From the NCBI RefSeq assembly GCF_002220365.1, contig NZ_MTHB01000046.1:62001-126000 (forward strand): a DNA stretch of 64,000 nucleotides, read 5' to 3'. Every line of letters starts with the position of its first letter. The first letter of the stretch is position 1. Below are positions 36,912 to 44,859 of this stretch, piece after piece. The notes under the pieces are model-generated. The model did not search any database. It saw only the letters and a list, made by a program, of their open reading frames with translations, and was not told the DNA's origin. The position numbers and the translations under genes are program-made. The stretch is from Caballeronia sordidicola. GTDB taxonomy: Bacteria > Pseudomonadota > Gammaproteobacteria > Burkholderiales > Burkholderiaceae.

Positions 36912-37826
36912 TCAGCCCTTTCCGCGTGACGGTTTCACACCGCTTGCGATCAGGTGCTCCAGCAACTGCCGCGCATAGGTCGGCAACGCTTCGCGTTCGT
37001 TCACGCACACGCGCATCTCACGCGATGCCCAGCTATCGCTCAAACGCAGCACGCGGATGCTCATGGTCCGCTTGCATCGCCGCGCTGCCGACTCAGGTAC
37101 GACCGACACGCCCACGCCGTTTTCCACCAGCCGGCAAATGGCATCGAAACTGCGCAGTTGGATACGATGCCGAATCCGCCTGTGCAGCTTGCGTGCATGG
37201 GCCTCCAGATAGATCTGGATCGATGCCCCGCTCGCATATCCAACTAAGTCATGATCCAGCAGCGCTTCGAACGCAATGTCGCGTAAACCTTCAAAACCGG
37301 TGGCGGTTGCGGGCACGACCGCGCACAAGCGGTCGGTCGCAAACGGATACGCTTGCAGTGCGCCAACGTCCGCGGAAGCCGCCACGATACCGATATCCGC
37401 GACGCCGTCGATCAAGGCCTCGACAATCTCGGGACTCAGCCGCTCCTCCACTTCTATATTGACGTTTGGATGATCAGCGAGGAAATGGCTTACCGGTCCC
37501 GGCACGAATTCGGTCAACGCGTTGGTGTTCGCGAGCAGCCGTACCGTACCCCTGAGCCCGTGGGCGAACTGGCCGAGATCGTCGGTCAGGCGCTGCATGG
37601 AAGCAAGCGTACTGCGAGCGTGGCGCAGCAGCGTATGCCCCGCCTCGGTCGGCAAGACGCCAAGCCGCTGGCGCGCGAGCAAAGGCACCCCAACGGCCTC
37701 TTCCATTTGCTTGATGCGACCGCTTGCGGAACCGAGTGCGAGGCTGACGCGCGTCGCCCCGTGCGTGATGCTGCCCGCTTCCACCACCGCGACGAACAAC
37801 CGCAGGTCTGCTATATCGAAACGCAT
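36912..37826 (-). CDS. LysR-type transcriptional regulator of the C5-acid cluster
   Basis: 304 residues. Winged HTH at 1-65 (DLRLFVAVVEAGSITHGATRVSLALGSASGRIKQMEEAVGVPLLARQRLG); effector domain from about 90 to 295 (GTVRLLANTNAL, VENGVGVSVVPESAARR). It is transcribed in the same direction as the lyase-hydratase-transferase genes, 133 bp upstream of the lyase, rather than divergently as is usual for LysR genes. Probably senses a pathway acid or CoA ester. Confidence 0.93.
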   Translation of the reverse strand: MRFDIADLRLFVAVVEAGSITHGATRVSLALGSASGRIKQMEEAVGVPLLARQRLGVLPTEAGHTLLRHARSTLASMQRLTDDLGQFAHGLRGTVRLLANTNALTEFVPGPVSHFLADHPNVNIEVEERLSPEIVEALIDGVADIGIVAASADVGALQAYPFATDRLCAVVPATATGFEGLRDIAFEALLDHDLVGYASGASIQIYLEAHARKLHRRIRHRIQLRSFDAICRLVENGVGVSVVPESAARRCKRTMSIRVLRLSDSWASREMRVCVNEREALPTYARQLLEHLIASGVKPSRGKG

Positions 37827-38190
37827 GGAGTGTCACCGTTATAAGGGCCGGTAGGCAGCACGGACAGACACGCCGGATACCTACGGCAAATCCGAAGGAC
37901 GAGCCGGATTTTCGCATGCTGCCGGCAATCCGTTTTCAACAAGAGGCTGGCTACGCGCAACGCGCAAAAAAAAATCCACCCGGCTTGCGCCGAATGGATT
38001 TTTTTAGCGATAACGCGTGGTCGCAGAGGTACCTTGATTGCCGCGTTGCCGCGCTTCCGTAGAAGCTCGAAACCAGCCGATTTTACCCGGACGATCCGCC
38101 GTTGGTCATCCAGCGGGGATCCGGATCACCAACGAGGTACACATGATGAAGTTTCGACGAATCGCCGGCTATCGGAGAAATCCGACTGCT
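37827..38190. other. Intergenic region before the LysR gene
   Basis: 364 bp holding the terminator at 37968-38005. No gene: the plus-strand frame at 38038-38571 runs antisense over the periplasmic protein gene and has no coding character. Confidence 0.5.
37968..38005. terminator. Terminator with A/T-rich outer stem
   Basis: AAAAAAATCCA (37968-37978) pairs with TGGATTTTTTT (37995-38005), with an inner CGGC/GCCG stem and a 2x2 internal loop. It lies 186 bp beyond the stop of the 38191 gene. Confidence 0.75.
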
Positions 38191-38709
38191 TCACTTAACC
38201 GCTTTTCCCGAACCCTGCAGACTCGAGTTCGCGAGATTGACGAGCACACGCGTACCCGGAATAACCGTGGCTGCAGCCGCTGGCGAATTTGCCTGCACCG
38301 TCAATACGGCGCCTTGCGTGTCCTTGAGCGTCATCAAGCTGCCGTCAACGCGTGCCACGCTGGCAACGACCTGGTTGCCGTCCGGCGAAGGCACTGCTGC
38401 CAACGACGACGCGTCGAGCACCGTCAGCCTGACCGCGCGCTGAGACGTGCCGACCACGTTCGTACCAGCTTTCAGTTTGTCGAGGTTCGGTACGTTGTTG
38501 CCGACCTGGAACGATTCGGTGCCGCCCTGCCCATTGATGACCGTGACCTGGTGCGTACTCGTATCCACTGACTGCACGCGCCCGCCAATACGCACTTGCG
38601 TGGTGCCGTCAATAGTCGCGGCGAACGCGCCCGCCATGACGATGGACGATGCGGCCGCGACCAATGCGGACTTGAAGGACCTTACGGCCTTGTTTGACTT
38701 CGATTTCAT
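38191..38709 (-). CDS. Periplasmic protein with two DUF5666-like units
   Basis: 172 residues. Signal peptide about 1-31 (SALVAAASSIVMAGAFA). Two beta-rich repeats follow: RIGGRVQSVDTSTHQVTVIN...LKAGTNVV and VASVARVDGSLMTLKDTQG...VIPGTRVLVNL, the same plan as the protein at 28461-29048 but with low identity. Function unknown. AGGAG is 8 nt upstream of the ATG. Confidence 0.72.
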   Translation of the reverse strand: MKSKSNKAVRSFKSALVAAASSIVMAGAFAATIDGTTQVRIGGRVQSVDTSTHQVTVINGQGGTESFQVGNNVPNLDKLKAGTNVVGTSQRAVRLTVLDASSLAAVPSPDGNQVVASVARVDGSLMTLKDTQGAVLTVQANSPAAAATVIPGTRVLVNLANSSLQGSGKAVK

Positions 38710-39032
38710 GGTGTTACTCCTGCCGGACAAATGAGGTTCCGCTCGTGCGCTGTCCGATCTAATCGCACAAAGTGTTCAAATAACGTGAACCCAGTTTGTT
38801 TTTCGAGATGGAGCCTGTCAATCAATCCGGCTTATTTTTAGGTATCCTCCTATTTCAACACTGCGGTTTGATCTGTGCACCAAAACAATCAATTTCGTAG
38901 CTTGTTAGAAGTCGTAAAGCCTGAAGGCCGTACACTGTTGCAATCATGCTCCGCGTACTTATTTAGGATGGCGCAGTCCATTACAATAGGCTCCTGCAAT
39001 CTTTGCCCGGCATCGGGCGCTGGGGAAATACC
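38710..39032. other. Divergent intergenic region
   Basis: 323 bp between the periplasmic protein gene and the DUF6572-like gene. AT-rich around 38760-38860; RBS TGGGGA at about 39022. No other element recognised. Confidence 0.4.
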
Positions 39033-39608
39033 ATGTCTCTTCTCGACGTGGACACTATCGATTACGTCGGCGTGAACATTTTGTTCAAGCGCGTGTACGT
39101 CGGCATTTTCGACGACCTCGACTGGGACGACGAAGTAACGCATTTTGCGCTGCTGACCAAGAAGATCGATCGTTACACGCAGTACATCCGTTCGGGCCAA
39201 TTACTCGCGGCTTACCCGCGGGTGCGCGGTTATCCGGTGGTTATTGAATACGTTGCCATGCGCCCAATGACCCGCTCGGCCGAGGTTTTCTGGAAGACGC
39301 GCGAGACGCTTATCCGCGCGGGCGGTTTTGACGTCCGGTGCCGTACGGTTGACGTGCGGCATGCGCTGGCCGCAGATGCCGAGGCAAAGATAGGCGACGC
39401 GGAAGTTGCCGCTGACACGCGGCTGGAATCGGTTGAATCGGTTGAATCGGTTGAATCGGTTGAATCGGTTGAATCGGTTGAATCGGTTCTTAACGCGATC
39501 GATCTTGCAACGCGGCCGAGTGCTGAAGAGAAGCAGCGCGAAGATATCGTCCATGCCGGACGGCGCGCAGTGCTGGTGATGCGCAAGAAAACGTCCTCGG
39601 GACGATAA
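39033..39608 (+). CDS. DUF6572-like protein with an in-frame VES tripeptide repeat
   Basis: 191 residues. The first 110 resemble the DUF6572 family: DTIDYVGVNILFKRVYVGIFDDLDWDDEVTHFALLTKKIDRYTQYIRSGQLL...YPRVRGYPVVIEYV...AGGFDVRCRTV. A linker from about 130 contains LES followed by six exact Val-Glu-Ser units (39432-39485) made by a 9-bp minisatellite, then a charged tail. Family role unknown. GGGGA 6 nt upstream; terminator downstream. Confidence 0.8.
   Translation: MSLLDVDTIDYVGVNILFKRVYVGIFDDLDWDDEVTHFALLTKKIDRYTQYIRSGQLLAAYPRVRGYPVVIEYVAMRPMTRSAEVFWKTRETLIRAGGFDVRCRTVDVRHALAADAEAKIGDAEVAADTRLESVESVESVESVESVESVESVLNAIDLATRPSAEEKQREDIVHAGRRAVLVMRKKTSSGR
39423..39485 (+). repeat. 9-bp coding minisatellite (GTTGAATCG)n
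   Basis: Six exact copies of GTTGAATCG (39432-39485) preceded by one variant CTGGAATCG. Because the unit is 9 bp, copy changes stay in frame and would only alter linker length in the protein. Confidence 0.95.
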
Positions 39609-39679
39609 GAACGCGCGAGCGGTCAAGGTGAACGCCGTCGGTACCGTATGCTCGATTGTGACGAAACGGTGACAAACTA

Positions 39680-39715
39680 AAAAAAGGCGAAGCCCTACTA
39701 GGCTTCGCCTTTTTT
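39680..39715. terminator. Bidirectional terminator between DUF6572-like gene and hfq paralog
   Basis: AAAAAAGGCGAAGCC (39680-39694) and GGCTTCGCCTTTTTT (39701-39715), a perfect 15-bp stem with a 6-nt loop, between convergent genes. Confidence 0.9.
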
Positions 39716-39877
39716 CATGCTCGGCGGGGAACTCGGGCCGGCGCAACAACGTTCGCCGTGGTCCTGCGCATCGTCCCCAAGTCCTCACCGATCTGTCGGT
39801 CCGGAGAGCCTGAACCGGCTTTTCACACAACACATTGGTTCACGCGCCGGTTTCATCCCGGGGCAGAACCGGGCATG

Positions 39878-40207
39878 TCATTCGTTGCCCATATTCGTCG
39901 GTAAGCGCCGCTTATGGGAAATGGCCACGGGACGCCTTGAGTCCGCGTCCCGCGGAGCGCCCGCGCCGGTGCGTGCTGCTCCGGCGTTGAACGCTTTACC
40001 GGTGTCTTCCTGGATGGTCGAAATCGAGTGCTTGTACACCGCCTGGATGCCGGCGGCGGAACTCAGCATGACCAGATACTGGTCGAACGATTCGATGTGG
40101 CCAACCAGGCGTACCCCGTTCACGAGGAAAATTGCGACACGCTTACGCTCTTTGCGGGCGGCGTTAAGCACGTCGCTCTGACTTTGCTGCTGGGGTTCTG
40201 TAGCCAT
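39878..40207 (-). CDS. hfq: Hfq-like RNA chaperone paralog with C-terminal extension
   Basis: 109 residues. The Sm core is clear: Sm1 RKRVAIFLVNGVRLVGHIESFDQYLVML (22-48) and Sm2 AVYKHSISTI (56-65), with the conserved YKH for poly-U binding. The Sm1-Sm2 linker is SSAAGIQ instead of the usual KNT(V)SQ, and a 45-residue basic Ala/Arg/Pro-rich tail follows, absent from the short main Hfq of Burkholderia. It stands alone, not beside hflX, so it is an accessory paralog. Start may be 40207 or 40213. Confidence 0.88.
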   Translation of the reverse strand: MATEPQQQSQSDVLNAARKERKRVAIFLVNGVRLVGHIESFDQYLVMLSSAAGIQAVYKHSISTIQEDTGKAFNAGAARTGAGAPRDADSRRPVAISHKRRLPTNMGNE

Positions 40208-40822
40208 TCTCATTCGACCTGACGTTAGTATTTCAGACTGTTCCGGCAGACATCCACCAGAATCTTGATGCGTTACACGGTGCGCGGCCGTCGGACTCAC
40301 TATTGAGTCCTGGAGAAACGACGTGCGCTGACCGAATGCTACCGTTTCTTGCCGCTCGATAACGCCATGATGCCAGATGGTGACGCCGCGCACCGTTTGC
40401 CCCCATTCGAGCAACGCCGCTCCCGGGAGTTCAAACTTCGCGCGAAAAATCGGTTACCGGCTATTCGCAAGCCCGATAAAAACGCCCGTACCTGCGTATC
40501 CAATACTAACCCGCTGGAATATCGCGTGGGCATGACTGTAAAGATGAACAAGATCAAAACCGGACAAACTCTCGCCGGCCGGCGCCGCGCAGTGCGACGC
40601 GGCGCGTAATAGCGGGCAATTTCCACGCGGTTGCTGAAAAGTCCTGCAAACTGAGTTTCATCGAACACGCGGTCGATCGGGGCGCGCGGCTTTCCGAGGC
40701 GATCCGCCGTTCAAATGGCGGAAACGTCAAAAAGGCCGTCACGCTCGGCTTCCCGAATCGCAACAGCCTTTTACGTTCGCCACCGGCTAACACGAGCGGT
40801 GCCTGAATGCTTACTTCCGGCC
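40208..40822. other. Intergenic region upstream of the hfq paralog
   Basis: About 615 bp. Frames at 40349-40609 (+) and 40339-40668 (-) have no RBS, domain or sensible composition. No strong hairpin or repeat found. It could hold an sRNA, but I see nothing specific. Confidence 0.4.
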
Positions 40823-41050
40823 TTATTGAGCGGGAGTTGCCGGCTTCTTGTGCTTGTGCTTGAACAGGTGGGGCTTACCTCTCGAACTTCCCGGCGTGGA
40901 GTCATTATCGCCCCCCGTGGTCGGACCGGCCGTTGCAGCGCCATGCGCGTTGCCGCCGCCCGAGCCTCCGTTGCCGTTGCCCTGGGCCGCGGCCATGCCG
41001 GACGCGCCGAGCAAGATTGCGGATACACACATCAGGTTAAGCACTTTCAT
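40823..41050 (-). CDS. Small Gly-rich secreted protein
   Basis: 75 residues. Signal peptide 1-22 (MKVLNLMCVSAILLGASGMAAA), then a Gly/Asn/Ser-rich mature part ending in a basic His/Lys stretch (HLFKHKHKKP) that might bind metal or polyanions. No domain recognised. GGAG 8 nt upstream of the ATG at 41050. Confidence 0.75.
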   Translation of the reverse strand: MKVLNLMCVSAILLGASGMAAAQGNGNGGSGGGNAHGAATAGPTTGGDNDSTPGSSRGKPHLFKHKHKKPATPAQ

Positions 41051-41225
41051 CGTCAATCTCCAAAGAGCACGATTCAGCATTCGGTTGCCAGCCACCCAGA
41101 CCCATGCTGATGACCGACAGGCAGACAACGGGTCGAATGTAATGTATTGCACGCACCGCTTCAAGGATTGTTTCCACTAAGGCGGTTCACGCTCGGCTGT
41201 AGCGCGGCTCGCGCAATGTGTTCTC

Positions 41226-41795
41226 TCAAGCCGGTGGCCCTGGCAGCAAGGGCATCAGTTGCCCGGCGACGCCATCGAGGATCTCCTTCGACAAAGCCGG
41301 GTCCGAGACCGCTCTCGCCAACCCGATCGCACCGAGACAGGCGCTCAGTTGCAGCATTGCGCGGGCACGGCGCTCGGCCGGGTCCGCAATGTCGAGCAAA
41401 CCTTCGGAAAACGCAAGATTGTGCTTGACCCGTTCAGTGAAGACATCGCGCGTAGCGTCGTTGCTGCGACCGACATCACCGAGCAACGCGCCCAGCGCAC
41501 AGCCTTGGCCAGGGGCATCGCGGTGCGCCTCGCTCAGGTAATCGCGCACCGCCTGGGCGAGGTTTCTTGCCCGTGCTTCCCATACGTCGAGGCTCTTGAA
41601 TGCAACCTCGAGCGCCTCGGTCACGAGTTCGTCACGCGATTCAAAATGCTTGTAGAAACCGCCGACTGTCATGCCGGCTTCCTTCATGACGTCGGCCACG
41701 CCAATGCCGTCCAGCCCTAGTTCCCGAAAGCGTCGTGCCGCCACATCGACGATTCGCTGATGCGTTGCCGCCTTCTCTGCCTGTGAATGTCCCAT
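41226..41795 (-). CDS. TetR/AcrR family transcriptional regulator
   Basis: 189 residues. HTH at about 10-55 (THQRIVDVAARRFRELGLDGIGVADVMKEAGMTVGGFYKHF), followed by a C-terminal domain with GCALGALLGDVGRS, typical of TetR proteins with the TetR_C_33-like fold. It lies downstream of the flavin monooxygenase gene on the same strand (about 230 bp apart) and may regulate it. No clear palindrome was seen nearby. Confidence 0.92.
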   Translation of the reverse strand: MGHSQAEKAATHQRIVDVAARRFRELGLDGIGVADVMKEAGMTVGGFYKHFESRDELVTEALEVAFKSLDVWEARARNLAQAVRDYLSEAHRDAPGQGCALGALLGDVGRSNDATRDVFTERVKHNLAFSEGLLDIADPAERRARAMLQLSACLGAIGLARAVSDPALSKEILDGVAGQLMPLLPGPPA

Positions 41796-42026
41796 GACCT
41801 TCGTTTGTCCTGTGATGGGATGACCATAGCCACCCCCGGGACATCAATCTTAATGCAGAACGGGAATGGCACAGGCGCGAGCTGAGTAGGCGCAGTGTTC
41901 ATCGTCGCTGGCCTGTTCCTGTCATTTTCCAGAATAAAATGAACAATATTAAGGCATGCGAAACAATTTTCCGGACGCAATCCTGGTTTCCCAATGACGC
42001 CTCAGCCAGACAGCGTCATCCGTTTT

Positions 42027-43355
42027 TTAGGCCTCGAAAAACCGGTTGCCGGGCCTCGGTAATCCGAGATTTTCCCGCAACGTGACGCCTTCGTATTCAC
42101 GTCGAAAAATGCCTCGTGCCTGCAATTCAGGCACGACCTTGTCGACGAAATCGTCGAGTCCGCCCGGCAGATAGGGGAACATCACGTTGAAGCCATCGGA
42201 TCCGTCCTCCACGAGCCATCGCTCCATCTGGTCCGCGATCATCGTGGGCGTGCCGATCATTTCAAGCCCCGAATAACCGCCGACCCGCTGCGCAAGCTGG
42301 CGGATCGTGAGATTGTCGCGGCTCGCCCATTCGATCACGCGCTCGCGGCTGCTTTTGCTTGCGTTGGTCTCAGGTATCGCGGGCAACGGCCCGTCGGGAT
42401 CAAAGCCTGAGACATCGTGGCCAAGCATGATTGAGAGCGAGGCGATACCGCTGTCGTAGTGAACAAGGCTATCAAGGCGCGCCCGCGTTTCCAGCGCCTC
42501 GTCCAGCGAATCACCGACCACGACGAACGCCGCCGGCAAAATCTTGAGATGTTCGGGATCTCGCCCGAGTTTCGCCATGCGTCCTTTGATATCGGCGTAA
42601 AACCGCTGACCGTCTGCTAGCGTGGTCTGCGCGGTAAACACGGCTTCCGCCGTCTCGGCCGCGATCTGCCGGCCCGCTTCCGACGACCCCGCCTGCACGA
42701 TAACCGGCCAGCCCTGCACAGGTCGCGCGATATTAAGCGGTCCGCGCACCGACAGGTTCTCGCCCTTGTGGTTCAGCACATGCATCTTGTCTGGTTCGAA
42801 GAACGTGCCGCTTTCAACGTCGCGAACGAAAGCGTCGTCAGCCCAGCTATCCCAGAGACCGGTCACGACATCGAAGAACTCCCGGCCCCGCCGATATCGC
42901 TCGCCATGCTCCACATGTTCTTCCAGACCGAAATTGAGCGCCGCGTCCGGGTTGGCCGTGGTGACCAGGTTCCACCCGGCGCGCCCGCCGCTCAGGTGGT
43001 CGAGCGAGGCAAAGCGGCGCGCGACGTGATAAGGCTCGTCGAACGTAGTGGACGCTGTCGCGATCAGGCCGATGCGCTCGGTCACCGCCGCAAGCGCCGA
43101 CAACAACGTCAGCGGCTCAAACGACGTGGCTGTGTGACTTCGCCTCAACGCCTGGGTCGGCATGTTGAGCACAGCCAGATGGTCGGCCATGAAGAAGGCG
43201 TCGAAACGGCCCCGCTCCAGCGTCTGCGCAAAACGCTTGAGATGCGCGAAATTGAAGTTGGCGTCCGGGAAGGCGCCGGGGTAACGCCAGGCTCCGGTAT
43301 GAATGGTGGCCGGGCGCATGAAAGCGCCGAGCCGCAAGCGACGTTGCGTGGTCAT
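42027..43355 (-). CDS. LLM-class flavin-dependent monooxygenase (NtaA/SnaA/SoxA family)
   Basis: 442 residues. FMNH2-dependent monooxygenase with the nitrilotriacetate/dibenzothiophene monooxygenase pattern: RLRLGAFMRPATIHTGAWRYPGA, GRFDAFFMADHLAVLN, SFEPLTLLSALAAVTERIGLIATASTTFDEPYHVARRFASLDHLSGGRAGWNLVTT and GWPVIVQAGSSEAGRQIAAETAEAVFTAQ. Needs a separate flavin reductase, not encoded next to it. Substrate could be a sulfonate, amine or chelator. Start at 43355 (MTTQRRLRLGAF) fits the family. Confidence 0.94.
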   Translation of the reverse strand: MTTQRRLRLGAFMRPATIHTGAWRYPGAFPDANFNFAHLKRFAQTLERGRFDAFFMADHLAVLNMPTQALRRSHTATSFEPLTLLSALAAVTERIGLIATASTTFDEPYHVARRFASLDHLSGGRAGWNLVTTANPDAALNFGLEEHVEHGERYRRGREFFDVVTGLWDSWADDAFVRDVESGTFFEPDKMHVLNHKGENLSVRGPLNIARPVQGWPVIVQAGSSEAGRQIAAETAEAVFTAQTTLADGQRFYADIKGRMAKLGRDPEHLKILPAAFVVVGDSLDEALETRARLDSLVHYDSGIASLSIMLGHDVSGFDPDGPLPAIPETNASKSSRERVIEWASRDNLTIRQLAQRVGGYSGLEMIGTPTMIADQMERWLVEDGSDGFNVMFPYLPGGLDDFVDKVVPELQARGIFRREYEGVTLRENLGLPRPGNRFFEA

Positions 43356-43556
43356 GGGATTTTCGTTCCAGCGTTGATAAGAATGCCTCGACGGCGAGGC
43401 AAACGCTGCGCTCGCAGTGTCATCGATAAAATACGTCGAATGGCGAAAGCGTGCACAAACGGCTATCGATGCAAGAACGGCTTGGTCGGTCGTCTTTGGG
43501 CAAGCGTGTGGCGTCATCGATGCATACGACTTCAACGGCGACGCCGCGTGTCCGTA

Positions 43557-43940
43557 TCAGCCCGCCGGCTGCACGTCGAACTTGTCCACGCGATCCGTGT
43601 AGAAAGCCAGATGATCCTTGATCTGTGCGACTGCAGGATAAGTGTCTTCATAGGTCCACACGGCATTCACGGAGCGTTCGCCACCCAGCGGGATGCTGTA
43701 GTACGAGCAATCCCCTTTGTACGGGCAATAGGTCGCGTGGTCCGTTCGCTGCAACAGCGACATGTCGATGTCCTTACGCGGAATGTACTGAACCGCCGGA
43801 TATGACGCTTCACGCAATGTCAGTGCCTCGCGCGTGTCTGCAATAACCCGACCGCCTATGGAGATAGTGATGCGTGCCGGGTTGGGCTCGATCGTGATGG
43901 GGTGATCGGGCCCGGGAATCCTGACTGTTTTGGTCTGCAT
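43557..43940 (-). CDS. DUF427 family protein
   Basis: 127 residues, soluble. DUF427 hallmarks: GGRVIADTREALTLREASYPAVQYIPRKDIDMSLLQRTDHATYCPYKGDCSYYSI, with the CPYKGDC-x-YY segment. Function of the family is unknown; the fold is a small beta barrel. Monocistronic by position. Confidence 0.92.
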   Translation of the reverse strand: MQTKTVRIPGPDHPITIEPNPARITISIGGRVIADTREALTLREASYPAVQYIPRKDIDMSLLQRTDHATYCPYKGDCSYYSIPLGGERSVNAVWTYEDTYPAVAQIKDHLAFYTDRVDKFDVQPAG

Positions 43941-44227
43941 GGCTTCGCGCTCCTTGAAGCAAGGGTGAACGGACTCAGCGTAGTGAGATAGTCGTTAACC
44001 ACGAATACTGCAGGGTATCGGAAAGCGCGTTTTCTTGCCGTGTACCCCCCGTGTTTGCGCATTGTTACCGCCGTCCTGGCGGATCGTCCCCAGGACGGGA
44101 GGGTTTCGTTATCAAGAAGGAGATAAGCTGGGGTGCGAGGAATCCACGCAGAACAGTCAGTCAACAGAAATATTAGCGAAAGAATTGCGTTGCTTGCTGT
44201 TCGTCACGCCGCTTGGCGCGGTAAGGT

Positions 44228-44524
44228 CTATAAATAACCCTTGCCGTCTACATACGCCTTGCGCCAGCGTGTAATCGTGACGCGCTCGAATAGACCGGCA
44301 AGCGCAAACGGGTCATTTGCGATGAAACGTTCGACTTCCTCACGCGTGTCGAGGTCGACTACATACAAGCCGCCTCCCGCGTTACTGCCGTCGTCCTGAA
44401 GTTTCGCGCCGCACGCAAGCAACAGTGCCTTGTTCGCTTCGAGATAGGCCAGGTGCACCTCGCGCTCCTGAATGCGCAGCGGGGCGTGACCCGGCTTGTC
44501 CCACGTTTCGATAATGAACGCCAT
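44228..44524 (-). CDS. YciI-like protein
   Basis: 98 residues, dimeric ferredoxin-like fold. LEANKALLLACGAKLQDDGSNAGGGLYVVDLDTREEVERFIANDPFALAGLFERVTITRWRKAY includes the conserved DPF and His/Asp region of YCII. Last gene of the IclR-headed operon, 20 bp after the muconolactone-isomerase-like gene. Such proteins can act as small-molecule isomerases or dehalogenases, unproven here. Confidence 0.88.
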   Translation of the reverse strand: MAFIIETWDKPGHAPLRIQEREVHLAYLEANKALLLACGAKLQDDGSNAGGGLYVVDLDTREEVERFIANDPFALAGLFERVTITRWRKAYVDGKGYL

Positions 44525-44544
44525 GACCCCTCCTCTTATCGACC

Positions 44545-44829
44545 TCAGTTCTGCGCGATAGCCGACGGATGCTGCGCCAGCGGCGTGACCTCGATCGCCA
44601 TGTAAGGAAAGAGCGGCAGCGAGCTGAGCAACGTATGCAGTTCGTCGTTGGACTCGACGTCGAGGACGCTGTAGTTCGCGTACTGCCCCGCCACGCGCCA
44701 CAAGTGACGCCACTTCCCTTCCTGCTGCAGCTTTTGCGAGAACGCTTTCTCGTCGGCCTTCAGGCTATTGATGAGCTCGGTGTCGGCGTCGAGAGGAATC
44801 TGTACCACCATATGAACCAGGAACAACAT
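44545..44829 (-). CDS. catC: Muconolactone delta-isomerase-like protein
   Basis: 94 residues, the size of CatC. It has the MIase pattern: MLFLVHMVVQIPLDAD, a central EGKWRHLWRVAGQYANYSVLDVESNDELHTLLSSLPLFPYMAIEVTPLA, with the conserved WR-x-G and LP-L-PYM segments. True CatC isomerises muconolactone in the beta-ketoadipate pathway, but no catA or catB is present, so this may act on another lactone. Sits between atoE and the YciI gene in one operon. Confidence 0.85.
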   Translation of the reverse strand: MLFLVHMVVQIPLDADTELINSLKADEKAFSQKLQQEGKWRHLWRVAGQYANYSVLDVESNDELHTLLSSLPLFPYMAIEVTPLAQHPSAIAQN

Positions 44830-44859
44830 GATCGAACCTCCGGAAGATGATTGGACTGC

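Noticed and set aside
39423-39485. 9-bp array as a CRISPR or transposon end
   Set aside because: No spacers and it is in frame within a supported gene.
40349-40609. 86-codon plus-strand frame upstream of the hfq paralog
   Set aside because: No RBS or recognisable composition; overlaps an equally weak minus-strand frame.
42768-43805. 345-codon plus-strand frame
   Set aside because: Shadow of the flavin monooxygenase and DUF427 genes, which have clear family motifs.
44071-44098. 9-bp hairpin after the YciI gene as a terminator
   Set aside because: Perfect stem but 10-nt loop and no U-run on the minus strand; not strong enough to call.
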